Assembly (NCBI RefSeq): GCF_002097715.1
Contig: NZ_CP020738.1
Coordinates: 2,790,001-2,854,000 of the forward strand
DNA: 64,000 bases
Direction of reading: 5' to 3'
From: Burkholderia ubonensis subsp. mesacidophila
Lineage (GTDB): Bacteria; Pseudomonadota; Gammaproteobacteria; Burkholderiales; Burkholderiaceae
The notes under the pieces were generated by a model. That model was not told the origin of the DNA. It saw only the letters and a list, made by a program, of their open reading frames with translations, and ran no database searches. Positions 16,976 through 26,557 of the stretch are shown here, in pieces. The position numbers were made by a program, and so were the translations under genes. Position 1 is the stretch's first letter, and every line of letters starts with the position of its first letter.

Positions 16976-17604
16976 GATGCGAGCGGCGCGGCCGCGTCGA
17001 GCATGATGCGGATGAAATAGTCGGCGAAGCTGCGGCGCACGACGATCTCGAACGTGTCGTCGCCGGTCGGCACCAGCACGACGCCCGCCTTGAAGTAATG
17101 CGACTGCGCGCACTGCCCCTGCTTGAACAGGCTCGGATGCAGGTCGAGCGGGCAACCGCGCGCCAGCACGTCACGCACGCGCTCGCCGCTGATCTCGACG
17201 ACCGTATAGCCGCTGCCGACATCGACCGCCGCCGCATACGCGCCCTGCACGGCGTCGGCGAGCGCCGCCTCGAGCACGCCCGCCTGCACGGGCCCGTTCG
17301 AGCGCACGAGCCATTCGTCGGGGCCGAGCCACAGCACGTCGTACTCGGCGCCGCGCGCGACCGTGTTCGGCGCGGCAGGCGGCCGGCAGCCGACCACGCG
17401 CTCGAACGCGGCGACGAACGCCGGGTCGCCCAGCTCGCCGCGCACGTTGACGAGGTCGAGGAACGGCCGCTCGCGCAGCGTGAACTTCTTCGATGCGCGC
17501 GCCTGCTGCGCCTTCAGCAGGTCGGCCGCGCCGACGAACGGCGATTCGAGCGGCACGCCGCCCGCGCCCGCCACCTGCGTCTGGTTTCTGGTTTCATTCC
17601 ACAT
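16972..17604 (-). CDS. soxG: Sarcosine oxidase gamma subunit
   Basis: A 210-residue subunit of heterotetrameric sarcosine oxidase, related to the GcvT fold. Recognisable stretches are LRERPFLDLVNVRGELGDPAF, WLGPDEWLV, VDVGSGYTVVEISG and GCPLDLHPSLF. It packs on the alpha and beta subunits in the cytoplasm. Its start lies inside the 3' end of soxA (11-bp overlap), and its stop overlaps the folB start. Confidence 0.88.
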   Translation of the reverse strand: MWNETRNQTQVAGAGGVPLESPFVGAADLLKAQQARASKKFTLRERPFLDLVNVRGELGDPAFVAAFERVVGCRPPAAPNTVARGAEYDVLWLGPDEWLVRSNGPVQAGVLEAALADAVQGAYAAAVDVGSGYTVVEISGERVRDVLARGCPLDLHPSLFKQGQCAQSHYFKAGVVLVPTGDDTFEIVVRRSFADYFIRIMLDAAAPLAS

Positions 17605-20600
17605 GCTGGCGCACCCCTTCGGTATCGTAGAAAACCGGGCTCGAGATCTTCGCGGTGATGCGCTTGCCGTTGGCCAGCGGAATCACGACGCTCTCGCCCA
17701 TCTTGTTCAGGCCGCCCTTCACCACCGCGAGCGCGATCGAGCGCTTCAGGATCGGGCTGTAGTAGCTCGACGTCACGTGGCCGATCATCGGCGTCGGCTC
17801 GGTCGTCGACACGTGCGTGTCCTTCGCGACGATCTGCGCGCCTTCCGGCAGCACGAACTGTTCGTCTTCGGTCAGCAGGCCGACGAACTGCTTGCGGCCT
17901 TCCTTCGCGGTGTCCGAACGCGTGAGCGAACGCTTGCCGAGGAAGTCCTTCGACTTCGCGACGAGCCCGCCCATCCCGAGGTCGTACGGCGTGATCGACC
18001 CGTCGGTATCCTGGCCGACGATGATGTAGCCCTTCTCCGCGCGCAGCACGTGCATCGTCTCGGTGCCGTACGGCGTGATGTCGAACTCGGCGCCCGCGGC
18101 CATCAGCGCTTCCCACACCGCGCGGCCCGCGTTCGCCGGCACGTTCACTTCGTAGGCCAGCTCGCCCGAGAAGCTGATCCGCATCACGCGCGCCTTCGCG
18201 CCCGCGACGGTGCCGTTCCGGTAGCTCATGAACGGGAACGCTTCGTTGCCGAAGTCGATGTCCTGGCAAACCTTCTGCACGACCTTGCGGCTCTTCGGGC
18301 CGACGACCGCGAAGGTCGCCCAGTGGTCCGTCACCGACGCGAGGCGCACCTTCATGTCAGGCCATTCCGTCTGCAGCCAGCGTTCGAGCCACGTGAGCAC
18401 GCGCGCCGCGCCGCCCGTCGTGGTCGTCATCATGAAGTGCTGGTCGGCGAGGCGCACCGTCACGCCGTCGTCGAACACCATCCCGTTCTCGTCGAGCATC
18501 AGCCCGTAGCGGCACTTGCCGACTTCGAGCTTGTTCCACGGGTTCGTGTACATCCAGTTCAGGAGCTTCACCGCGTCGGGGCCCTGGATGTCGATCTTGC
18601 CGAGCGTCGACGCATCGAGAATGCCGACGCTGTTGCGCACCGCGAGGCATTCGCGCTTGACGGCCGCGTGCAGGTCCTCGCCGTTCTTCGGGAAGTACCA
18701 CGGCCGCTTCCAGTTGCCGACGTCCTCGAACATCGCGCCGTGCTCGACGTGCCATTCGTGCACGCAGGTCTTGCGGATCGGGTCGAGGAAATCGCCGGTC
18801 TCGCGGCCCGCGAACGTGCCGAACGACACGGGCGTGTAGTTCGGGCGGAACGTCGTCGTGCCCGTCTCCGGAATCGACTTGCCGAGCGCCTGCGCGAGAA
18901 TCGCCATCCCGTTGATGTTGCCGAGCTTGCCCTGGTCGGTGCCGAAGCCCATCGCCGTGTAGCGCTTCACGTGCTCGACCGACTCGAAGCCTTCGCGCGC
19001 GGCGAGCAGGATGTCGGCGGCCGACACGTCGTTCTGGAAGTCGACGAACTGCTTCGGCCCGCGCGCGGCGGCCTCGCGGCTGCCGACGAGCCACAACGGC
19101 TGCAGCAGGCCTTCCGCGGCTTCGGCCACCTTCGGTGCGACCGGGCGCTGCGTGGCCGTCAGGCCGGCCGCCTTCGCCGCTTCCGCGCCCGCGTCCACCG
19201 CGAGCCGCAGCGCACGCGCGAGGCCGAATTCACCGGCGGCCGCGCCGATGCTCGCCTCGGGCTGGACGGCCTTGCCCGGCAGGAAGCAGGCTTTCTCGTC
19301 GCTCCAGCACGCCTTGCCGCCCGATTGCGCGAACAGGTGCAGCACCGGGCTGAAGCCGCCCGACATCGCGACGAGGTCGCACGACAACGTCTTCAGCTTG
19401 CCGCCGGCCTGGCCGTTCGTGTAGGACGCGACGTCGACCGACGAGACGCGCCACTTGCCCGACGCGGCCGTCACGACCGCGCCGCTCATCACCGTCACGC
19501 CCTGGCGCTTCGCCGCCGCCGGCAGCGCGCCGTTGCTCGATGCGCGCGAATCGACGACCGTCACCTTCGCGCCGCATGCCTTCAGGTCGAGCGCCGCCTG
19601 GTAGCCGCGATCGTTGTTCGTGAACACGACCGCGTCGCGGCCCGGCAGCACGCCGAAGCGATGGATGTACGCGGACACCGCGCCCGCGAGCATCACGCCA
19701 GGCAGGTCGTTGTTGCCGAACACGATCGGCCGCTCGTGCGCGCCGGTCGCGAGGATCACGCGCTTCGCGCGGACCTTCCACAGCAGCTCACGGGTGCCCT
19801 TGCGCATCGACACCGGCAGGTGATCGGTCAGGCGTTGCGTGACCGTCACGAGGTTGTGGTCCTGGTAGCCGAATGCGGTGCTGCGCGACAGGATCGTCAC
19901 GTCGGGCAGCTTGCGCAGCTCGCCCTCGATCTTCTCGACCCACTGCAGCGCGGGCTTGCCGTCGATCTCGGTGCGGCACGACAGCAGGCTGCCGCCGAGC
20001 TCGCGCTGGTCGTCGACGAGGATCACGCGCGCGCCGGCCGTCGCCGCCGCATGCGCGGCCGCGAGACCCGACGGGCCGCCGCCGACGACGAGCACGTCGC
20101 AATGCGCATAGCACTTGTCGTAGCGATCGGCGTCGAGCGTATCGGGCGCCTTGCCGAGGCCGGCCGCCTCGCGGATCTTCTCTTCATACTTCGGCCACAT
20201 GTTGCGCGGCCACATGAAGGTCTTGTAGTAGAACCCGGCGGGCAGGAAGCGCGACAGCTTCTGGTTGAACGCGTACTTGTCGTTCTCGAGCGACGGTTCC
20301 GCGTTCACGCTGGTCGCGACGAGGCCCTGGTACAGCTCGATCTCGGTCGCGCGCGCGTTCGGCACGCTGTACGGGCCCGATTCGAGCTGCACGACTGCGT
20401 TCGGCTCCTCGACGCCGGCCGTCACGATCCCGCGCGGACGGTGGTACTTGAAGCTGCGCGCGACGAAGTGCACGCCGTTCGCGAGCAGCGCGGACGCGAG
20501 CGTGTCGCCCTGGAAGCCCTGATAGGTGCGGCCGTTGAACGTGAAAGTCAGCGGAATTGCGCGATTGACGCGGCCACCGGTGCCGAGACGGTCTTTCTGG

Positions 20601-20605
20601 CTCAT
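17594..20605 (-). CDS. soxA: Sarcosine oxidase alpha subunit
   Basis: A 1003-residue subunit, the usual family length. The N-terminal ~100 residues form the 2Fe-2S-ferredoxin-like fold without cluster Cys residues. It is followed by a dinucleotide-binding domain (VLVVGGGPSGLAAAHAAATA, ~residue 170) that binds NAD+. The last ~400 residues form a GcvT-like folate-binding domain (LDASTLGKIDIQGPDAVKLL; FSGELAYEVNVPA). The complex oxidises sarcosine to glycine with O2 and transfers the methyl carbon to tetrahydrofolate as 5,10-methylene-THF. It overlaps soxD and soxG. Confidence 0.93.
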   Translation of the reverse strand: MSQKDRLGTGGRVNRAIPLTFTFNGRTYQGFQGDTLASALLANGVHFVARSFKYHRPRGIVTAGVEEPNAVVQLESGPYSVPNARATEIELYQGLVATSVNAEPSLENDKYAFNQKLSRFLPAGFYYKTFMWPRNMWPKYEEKIREAAGLGKAPDTLDADRYDKCYAHCDVLVVGGGPSGLAAAHAAATAGARVILVDDQRELGGSLLSCRTEIDGKPALQWVEKIEGELRKLPDVTILSRSTAFGYQDHNLVTVTQRLTDHLPVSMRKGTRELLWKVRAKRVILATGAHERPIVFGNNDLPGVMLAGAVSAYIHRFGVLPGRDAVVFTNNDRGYQAALDLKACGAKVTVVDSRASSNGALPAAAKRQGVTVMSGAVVTAASGKWRVSSVDVASYTNGQAGGKLKTLSCDLVAMSGGFSPVLHLFAQSGGKACWSDEKACFLPGKAVQPEASIGAAAGEFGLARALRLAVDAGAEAAKAAGLTATQRPVAPKVAEAAEGLLQPLWLVGSREAAARGPKQFVDFQNDVSAADILLAAREGFESVEHVKRYTAMGFGTDQGKLGNINGMAILAQALGKSIPETGTTTFRPNYTPVSFGTFAGRETGDFLDPIRKTCVHEWHVEHGAMFEDVGNWKRPWYFPKNGEDLHAAVKRECLAVRNSVGILDASTLGKIDIQGPDAVKLLNWMYTNPWNKLEVGKCRYGLMLDENGMVFDDGVTVRLADQHFMMTTTTGGAARVLTWLERWLQTEWPDMKVRLASVTDHWATFAVVGPKSRKVVQKVCQDIDFGNEAFPFMSYRNGTVAGAKARVMRISFSGELAYEVNVPANAGRAVWEALMAAGAEFDITPYGTETMHVLRAEKGYIIVGQDTDGSITPYDLGMGGLVAKSKDFLGKRSLTRSDTAKEGRKQFVGLLTEDEQFVLPEGAQIVAKDTHVSTTEPTPMIGHVTSSYYSPILKRSIALAVVKGGLNKMGESVVIPLANGKRITAKISSPVFYDTEGVRQHVE

Positions 20606-20901
20606 TTGCTGGTGCCCTCTTCCTGTGCGTGGGCGGCGGCGGTGCCGCCGAACTTTTCGTAGCCCTTGATTTCATACGTGACCGTGTCGCGCTCGACCTT
20701 GAACCAGCGGCGGCAGCCCTGCGTGTGCAGCCATTGCTCGCGGTGCAGCCCGCGCTTGTTCTCGCGCATGAACACGTATTCGCCCCATTCGCGGTCGGTC
20801 ATGTTCTCGTTGGCGACCGGGCGCACGATGTCGGCTTCCCCGCCGCACGAGAACTCGGATTCGGCGCGCGGCCCGCACCACGGACATTCGATCAGCAACA
20901 T
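20602..20901 (-). CDS. soxD: Sarcosine oxidase delta subunit (zinc-binding)
   Basis: A 99-residue subunit. The zinc ligands known for this family are all present: Cys6 and Cys9 (ECPWCG), His59 and Cys63 (WLHTQGC). The REWGEYVFMRENKRG segment is also typical. It stabilises the tetramer. The stop overlaps the soxA start (ATGA), and it begins 24 bp after soxB. Confidence 0.93.
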   Translation of the reverse strand: MLLIECPWCGPRAESEFSCGGEADIVRPVANENMTDREWGEYVFMRENKRGLHREQWLHTQGCRRWFKVERDTVTYEIKGYEKFGGTAAAHAQEEGTSK

Positions 20902-20925
20902 GTTTCGTTCTCCAATTGGTGGGGT

Positions 20926-22170
20926 TCAGTGCGCGACGGCGGCAGCGCCGTGCTCGTCGATCAGGTGGCCCGTGTAGAAGCGGTCGAGCGCGAACGGCGC
21001 GTTCAGCGGATGCGGCTGGTCCTGCGCGATCGTGTGCGCGAACACCCAGCCCGAGCCGGGCGTCGCCTTGAAGCCGCCCGTGCCCCAGCCGCAGTTGAAG
21101 TACAGGCCCTTCACGTCGGTCTTGCTGATGATCGGGCATGCGTCCGGCGACACGTCGACGATGCCGCCCCACTGGCGGTTCATCCGTACGCGCGAGAACA
21201 CCGGGAACATCTCGACGATCGCCTGCAGCGTGCCTTCGATGATCTGGAAGCTGCCGCGCTGGCCGAAGCCCGTGTACTGGTCGATGCCCGCGCCGATCAC
21301 GAGGTCGCCCTTGTCGGACTGGCTGATGTACGCGTGCACCGCGTTCGACATGATCACCGTGTTGACGACCGGCTTGATCGGCTCGGACACCAGCGCCTGC
21401 AGCGGGTGGCTTTCGATCGGCAGGCGAATGCCGGCCATGTCGGCGATCGTCGTCGTGTTGCCGGCCGCGACCACCGCGACCTTCTTCGCCTTGATGAAGC
21501 CCTTCACCGTCTCGACGCCGACCACCGCGCCGCCTTCACGGCGGATGCCCGTCACCTGGCAGTTCTGGATGATGTCGACGCCCGCACGGTCCGCACCGCG
21601 CGCGAAGCCCCAGGCCACCGCATCGTGACGCGCGACGCCCGCGCGCCGCTGGATCGACGCGCCGAGCACCGGGTACCGGCTGTTCAGGTTGATCGTCGGC
21701 TCGATTTCCTTGATCTGCGCGGGCGTCAGGAATTCGGCATCGACGCCGTTCAGCCGGTTCGCGTTCACGCGGCGCTCGGTGTCGCGCACGTCCTGCAGCG
21801 TGTGCGCGAGGTTCAGCACGCCACGCTGGCTGAACATCACGTTGTAGTTCAGGTCCTGCGACAGCCCTTCCCACAGCTTCATCGCCTTCTCGTACAGCGC
21901 GGCCGATTCGTCCCACAGATAGTTCGAGCGGACGATCGTCGTGTTGCGCGCGGTGTTGCCGCCGCCGATCCAGCCCTTCTCGAGCACCGCGACGTTGGTG
22001 ATGCCGTGCTCCTTCGCGAGGTAGTACGCGGTGGCGAGGCCATGCCCGCCGCCGCCGACGATCACGACGTCGTATTCCTTCTTCGGTTCCGGGCTCTTCC
22101 ACTGCTTTTCCCAGTTCTCGTGATACGAGAGGCCGTTGCGGAACAGGCTGAATATCGAGTAGCGGCTCAT
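20926..22170 (-). CDS. soxB: Sarcosine oxidase beta subunit
   Basis: A 414-residue flavoprotein of the DAO fold carrying the sarcosine-oxidising site. The FAD motif is [22 protein letters not shown] (~residue 33). The [16 protein letters not shown] segment contains the His that in this family carries covalent FMN. The start [13 protein letters not shown] at 22170 is the canonical N terminus; the frame stays open far upstream through sdaA, which is only a GC-rich shadow. It lies 14 bp downstream of sdaA. Confidence 0.93.
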   Translation of the reverse strand: MSRYSIFSLFRNGLSYHENWEKQWKSPEPKKEYDVVIVGGGGHGLATAYYLAKEHGITNVAVLEKGWIGGGNTARNTTIVRSNYLWDESAALYEKAMKLWEGLSQDLNYNVMFSQRGVLNLAHTLQDVRDTERRVNANRLNGVDAEFLTPAQIKEIEPTINLNSRYPVLGASIQRRAGVARHDAVAWGFARGADRAGVDIIQNCQVTGIRREGGAVVGVETVKGFIKAKKVAVVAAGNTTTIADMAGIRLPIESHPLQALVSEPIKPVVNTVIMSNAVHAYISQSDKGDLVIGAGIDQYTGFGQRGSFQIIEGTLQAIVEMFPVFSRVRMNRQWGGIVDVSPDACPIISKTDVKGLYFNCGWGTGGFKATPGSGWVFAHTIAQDQPHPLNAPFALDRFYTGHLIDEHGAAAVAH

Positions 22171-22184
22171 GGTTTGGTCCTTCG

Positions 22185-23570
22185 TTAGCATTCGATGACG
22201 TTCACGGCCAGACCGCCGCGCGACGTTTCCTTGTATTTCGTCTTCATGTCGGCGCCCGTCTCGCGCATCGTCTTGATGACCGAGTCGAGCGACACGTAGT
22301 GTTGGCCGTTGCCCTTCAGCGCCATCCGCGAGGCGTTCAGCGCCTTGATCGCGCCCATCGCGTTGCGCTCGATGCACGGGATCTGCACGAGGCCGCCGAC
22401 CGGATCGCAGGTCATCCCGAGGTTGTGCTCCATGCCGATCTCGGCGGCGTTCTCGACCTGGTCCGGCGTGCCGCCCATCACCGCGGCGAGCGCGGCCGCG
22501 GCCATCGAGCACGCGACGCCGACCTCGCCCTGGCAGCCGACTTCCGCGCCGGAGATCGACGCGGTTTCCTTGTAGATGATCCCGATCGCGGCAGCAGTCA
22601 GCAGGAATTCGACGATGCCGGCCTCGTTCGAGCCCGGCACGAACTTCACGTAGTAGTGCAGGACCGCCGGGATCACGCCGGCCGCGCCGTTGGTCGGCGC
22701 GGTGACGACGCGCCCGCCCGCCGCGTTCTCCTCGTTGACGGCCATCGCGTACAGGTTGACCCAGTCGAGCATCGACAGCGGGTCGCGCAGCGACTCCTCC
22801 GAACGCGCGCGCAGCCGCCCGTACAGCTCGGCCGCGCGGCGCTTCACGCGCATCGGGCCCGGCAGCTCGCCCTCGACCTTGCAGCCGCGCTCGACGCACG
22901 CGGCCATCGTGCGCCAGATCGCGAGCAGGCCCCCGCGCACCTCGTCGGCGGGGCGCAGCGCGCATTCGTTGCGCAGCATCAGCTCGGCGATCGACAGGCC
23001 GTGCTCGCGGCACTGGCGCATCAGGTCGTCGCCGGTGCGGAACGGATACGGCACCTCGGCCGCCGCGCGCACGCCGTTCACGCGGTCGCCGTCGCGGTTC
23101 ACGACGAAGCCGCCGCCGACCGAGTAATACTCTTTCTCGACGAGCAGCTGGCCGTGCTCGTCGAACGCCTGGAAGCGCATCCCGTTCGGGTGCACGATGC
23201 TCGTGCCGCTCATCAGCTTGCGGTAGAAGCCGATGTGCTCCTTCTCGTCGAAACGGACCGCCTGCCTGCCGAGCAGCGAGAGCGTCTTGCCGGCGCGGAT
23301 TTCCGCGAGGCGCGGCTCGATCAGGTCCGGGTCGATCGAATCGGGCAGATGGCCTTCGAGGCCGAGCAGCACCGCCTTGTCGGTGCCGTGCCCCTTGCCG
23401 GTCGCGCCGAGCGAGCCGTACAGCTCGACCCGCACGCGCCGCACGAAGCCGAGCAGGTTGGCATCCTCGATATGCGACGCGAAGCGGCAAGCGGCGATCA
23501 TCGGGCCGACCGTATGCGAGCTGGACGGGCCGATGCCGATCTTGAACAGGTCGAAGACGCTGACGTTCAT
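22185..23570 (-). CDS. sdaA: L-serine ammonia-lyase (single chain, 4Fe-4S)
   Basis: A 461-residue iron-sulfur L-serine dehydratase converting serine to pyruvate and ammonia. The start [20 protein letters not shown] is the conserved beta-domain motif, and the alpha domain has the cluster region ([39 protein letters not shown]). It is the first gene of the sarcosine operon. Glycine plus methylene-THF from sarcosine can yield serine through GlyA, which SdaA then drains to pyruvate; glyA itself is not in the window. Confidence 0.92.
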   Translation of the reverse strand: MNVSVFDLFKIGIGPSSSHTVGPMIAACRFASHIEDANLLGFVRRVRVELYGSLGATGKGHGTDKAVLLGLEGHLPDSIDPDLIEPRLAEIRAGKTLSLLGRQAVRFDEKEHIGFYRKLMSGTSIVHPNGMRFQAFDEHGQLLVEKEYYSVGGGFVVNRDGDRVNGVRAAAEVPYPFRTGDDLMRQCREHGLSIAELMLRNECALRPADEVRGGLLAIWRTMAACVERGCKVEGELPGPMRVKRRAAELYGRLRARSEESLRDPLSMLDWVNLYAMAVNEENAAGGRVVTAPTNGAAGVIPAVLHYYVKFVPGSNEAGIVEFLLTAAAIGIIYKETASISGAEVGCQGEVGVACSMAAAALAAVMGGTPDQVENAAEIGMEHNLGMTCDPVGGLVQIPCIERNAMGAIKALNASRMALKGNGQHYVSLDSVIKTMRETGADMKTKYKETSRGGLAVNVIEC

Positions 23571-23848
23571 CTGGCTTCCTCTGGGTGGGCACACGTGAAG
23601 TGACGTTGGACGCCAGTACACCAAAGCGTAAAATCGGCCGATAGAACAAAAACGGCATCGGCGTGGGACGCCGCCGCCAAGCGGTGCGCCGCGTGGCCCG
23701 AAAGTGCGTTTTGACGATGGTTCCCGACGGAAAAACGCAAGTCCGCGCGCCATCGATCGGCGACGCTGGGACATCCGCGCCGCCCGTGCCGACCCTGTAA
23801 GAGAGTGAGACCCGCCCGCCCCGGCGAGCCGTGACGAGATTTGCCGCG

Positions 23849-24901
23849 ATGACACCCGACGTACCCGCTTCCCCCCTCGCCGAACCTGCGCCGAAGCGCA
23901 TCCGCTTCGGCATCGTGCTGCTGCCGAACTTCACGCTGACCGCGTTCTCCGGTTTCGTCGACATGCTGCGGCTGTCCGCCGACGACGGCGACTACAGCAA
24001 GCCGGTGCGCTGCGCGTGGAGCGTGATCGGGGAAACCCTCGCGCCGGTGCGCGCAAGCTGCGGGATCCAGGTCACGCCGTGGGAGACCTTCGACGACGCC
24101 GAGCCGTTCGACTACGTGGTCGTCGTGGGCGGCCTGCTGCATTCGGGGCCGCAAGCGGGGCCGGAAACGCTCGACTTCATCCGCCGCGCGGCCGCCGGCG
24201 GCGCGACGATCGTCGGCATCTGCACCGGCGTGTTCACGCTGATGCGCGCGGGCGTGCTCGACGGGCACCGCACCTGCGTGAGCTGGTTCCACTACTGGGA
24301 TTTCATCGAGCGCTTCCCGGCCGCCGACCCCGACCTGCTGATCGCCGACCGGCTGTTCGTGATCGACCGGCGGCGCATCACCTGCTCGGGCGGGCGCGCG
24401 TCGATCGACGTGGCCGCCGCGATCCTGCTGCGCCACTTCGACCACGCGACCGTGCAAAAGGCGCTGCGCATCCTGCTGGTCGGCGAGATGCAGAAGGGCA
24501 ACGCGCCGCAGCCGCATCCGCCGGGGCTCGAACCCGCGACGCACCCGAAGGTCAAGCGCGCGATCCTGCTGATGGAACAGCACGTCGGGCGCGCGCTGCC
24601 GCTCGAGGAGCTCGCGTGCAAGCTCGACCTGTCGGCGCGCCAGCTCGAACGGCTGTTCAAGGCCGAGACCGGCAAGAGCCCGCAGGCGTTCGCGAAGCAG
24701 GTGCGGCTGCGCACGGCCGCGTGGCTGCTGACGAGTTCGGACCGGACGGTCGCCGATATCGCGTCGAGCTGCGGGTTCGCCGATGCGTCGCATCTCGGGC
24801 GGGAGTTCCGCAAGCAGTTCGGGATGCCGCCGGCGGCCTATCGGGAGCGCGGCGGCGAGGCGGCGGCGGTGCCGGACGTGGTCGAGGAAGAAGTGGACTG
24901 A
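23849..24901 (+). CDS. GlxA/AraC family transcriptional activator (GbdR/SouR-like)
   Basis: A 350-residue regulator. Its N-terminal half is a DJ-1/PfpI-like domain ([39 protein letters not shown]). Its C-terminal ~100 residues carry two AraC HTH motifs ([41 protein letters not shown]). This group includes GbdR and SouR, which activate glycine betaine and sarcosine catabolism in Pseudomonas. Divergence from the sdaA-sox operon across ~280 bp supports a sarcosine-type role. A GTG at 23831 in the same frame is an alternative start. Confidence 0.85.
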   Translation: MTPDVPASPLAEPAPKRIRFGIVLLPNFTLTAFSGFVDMLRLSADDGDYSKPVRCAWSVIGETLAPVRASCGIQVTPWETFDDAEPFDYVVVVGGLLHSGPQAGPETLDFIRRAAAGGATIVGICTGVFTLMRAGVLDGHRTCVSWFHYWDFIERFPAADPDLLIADRLFVIDRRRITCSGGRASIDVAAAILLRHFDHATVQKALRILLVGEMQKGNAPQPHPPGLEPATHPKVKRAILLMEQHVGRALPLEELACKLDLSARQLERLFKAETGKSPQAFAKQVRLRTAAWLLTSSDRTVADIASSCGFADASHLGREFRKQFGMPPAAYRERGGEAAAVPDVVEEEVD

Positions 24902-25031
24902 CCGGCGCCCGCCGTGCCCGGCTTTCCCCGGCGGCATGCCGGGCCGCCGATTAAGCGAGCGCTTACAGGGGAAGCCCCAAGTGCCGCACGACGTGTGTCC
25001 GCGTTACGCTTGGACGGCGAGGAGACACACC

Positions 25032-25283
25032 ATGATGAGAAGAACTTTGCATATCGCCGTTGTCGCGCTGCTGGCGTATCTCGTCGCCGATCGCGCGCTG
25101 CTGCATGCCCACGGGCTCGACGCCAGCCCGCTTGCGTGCAAACAGGGCGCGGAGCGGGTGAAGCATGACGCGCTCGGCCGGGGCTTCGACGATGCCGCGG
25201 CCAGCAGTCAGGGCGAGGCATTCATGTCGGGCTGCCTGGTGACCGGGAGGGGAAGCCAGGGCATGACGATGTCGAGCAACTGA
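25032..25283 (+). CDS. Small exported hypothetical protein, 83 residues
   Basis: It starts MMRRTLHIAVVALLAYLVAD behind a good GCGAGGAGACACACC site, with a hydrophobic N terminus that could be a signal peptide or membrane anchor. The rest is small and polar with two Cys residues (LACKQGAE; SGCLVTG), which might form a disulfide in the periplasm. A 14-bp palindrome (TAAGCG-AG-CGCTTA, 24952-24965) lies ~70 bp upstream. I recognise no family. It converges with the following gene. Confidence 0.55.
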   Translation: MMRRTLHIAVVALLAYLVADRALLHAHGLDASPLACKQGAERVKHDALGRGFDDAAASSQGEAFMSGCLVTGRGSQGMTMSSN

Positions 25284-25295
25284 CGCGAAAGCGCA

Positions 25296-25670
25296 TCATC
25301 CCGGGCGCGACGAATTGGCGTCCACATACACCCAGGCCGAGACGCCCGACGCGAGCACGACCCGATCGCGGCGATACGCGTCGACTTCATAGTCGTCCGC
25401 GTGCTGGAGTTCTTCGCGCGTGACCGCAAACACGGTGCCCGTCACCTGGTCGCCGGGATGGCCGGTATAGGCGACGACAGGATGATGGGTCTTCCCGCTC
25501 GTCGCGACCACTTCGGGGTCGTCGATCTTCACCATCGTCATCGCGTATCCCGGCATGACGTCCGCACGACCGTCGAGCTTGCGGCCGAAGGTCGCCAGCT
25601 GCACCTGTTCGAGTTGCAGCGTGCCGTAAGAAAAAAGCTGCTCGGAGAAAGTCTGGTTGGTAATGGACAT
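25296..25670 (-). CDS. Gamma-glutamylcyclotransferase-like (AIG2/GGCT fold) protein
   Basis: A 124-residue protein with the BtrG/GGCT-fold signature. The YGTLQLEQVQLATFGRKLDG motif binds the gamma-glutamyl group, and the Glu in ADDYEVDAYRRDRV is at the position of the catalytic acid. The DQVTGTVFAVTREEL segment is also typical. It probably cyclises a gamma-glutamylamine or peptide in the cytoplasm; the substrate is unknown. The ATG at 25670 gives the family N terminus; upstream starts add an unrelated leader. Confidence 0.8.
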   Translation of the reverse strand: MSITNQTFSEQLFSYGTLQLEQVQLATFGRKLDGRADVMPGYAMTMVKIDDPEVVATSGKTHHPVVAYTGHPGDQVTGTVFAVTREELQHADDYEVDAYRRDRVVLASGVSAWVYVDANSSRPG

Positions 25671-25749
25671 GATGACCTCGTTAAAAGGGGTATGGGGAGC
25701 GAGTCGGGATTCCTGACCGGGAAACATTGTGCCGCAGGTCTCCAGCACG

Positions 25750-26394
25750 CTACGCCACGCTCCCGATCCCCCCGACGAAACCGGCGAGCGCGATCACGAG
25801 CAGCACACCCGCCGACGATGCCGTGATCCAGCGCTGCTTTCGATGAATCAGCGGATGATTCACCGCGGCCATGTAGCCGGTGAGGATCGTGAAATCGACG
25901 GCGATCCACAGCGCAGCCAGGATTGCCAGACTCGCACGTGAATCCGGGGTGATGCCCACGAATTGCGGGAAGAAGGCGACAAAAAACAGCAGGTCCTTCG
26001 GATTCGCGATGCCGACGAGAAAGCCGTGCACCACGCCCGGCAAACGCCGCGCCCTTGGCGCCGGTTCGCTTTCGCCATGGCTGCCGCGCGTGCGGCCGGC
26101 GCGCCATTCGCCATGCAGCGTCCGGATTGCCAGGACCGCAATGAACACGCAACCCAGCACATGCAGCCACTTGATCAGGCGATCACTGACGAGCACCACG
26201 CCGAACACCATCAGCATCGCCAGCGCGATCAGGACGAGGCTTGCGGCATTCGCGCCCATCGCGGTCAGGATGCCCTGACGGAAGCCGCGCCGGGCGACCG
26301 TGCCGACCACGAGCATGACGACGGGTCCGGGCGTCGCGATGAGCAGCACGATCGCGGCGAGATAGGCCAACAGCAGCGGATAATGGAGCGCCAT
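25750..26394 (-). CDS. LysE/RhtB family amino acid exporter
   Basis: A 214-residue inner-membrane protein with about six hydrophobic segments. It contains the family motif ATPGPVVMLVVGTVARRGFRQG near residue 20 and GFLVGIANPKDLLFFVAFFPQF in the middle. LysE-type carriers export basic or neutral amino acids. It diverges from a LysR regulator 164 bp away, the classic argP-lysE arrangement, so regulation by that protein is likely. Confidence 0.85.
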   Translation of the reverse strand: MALHYPLLLAYLAAIVLLIATPGPVVMLVVGTVARRGFRQGILTAMGANAASLVLIALAMLMVFGVVLVSDRLIKWLHVLGCVFIAVLAIRTLHGEWRAGRTRGSHGESEPAPRARRLPGVVHGFLVGIANPKDLLFFVAFFPQFVGITPDSRASLAILAALWIAVDFTILTGYMAAVNHPLIHRKQRWITASSAGVLLVIALAGFVGGIGSVA

Positions 26395-26557
26395 GAATAA
26401 AAGTTGTTTAATGGTCAGGCTCGCACGCCGCCCGGGTCGGCATCATGCCGGCCCAGCGCCCATGGTTGCGAGATGCGTGTAGTATTGCGCGTCAGGACCG
26501 CCGCTGAAAAACGGAAAATCCTACCTGAAACCATGAGTTTTATTCATCTCTGATTCC

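Noticed and set aside
17363..20662. 1099-codon plus-strand frame opposite soxA
   Set aside because: It is antisense to a certain sarcosine oxidase alpha gene, is dominated by Arg, His and Ala, and shows no family motif; a GC-rich shadow.
22171..23964. Upstream extension of the soxB frame through sdaA
   Set aside because: The SoxB N terminus is canonical at 22170; the extension is Arg-rich and lies in another frame over sdaA.
24952..24965. Palindrome TAAGCG-AG-CGCTTA before the 83-residue gene
   Set aside because: Single short copy without a matching regulator or second site; could be chance.
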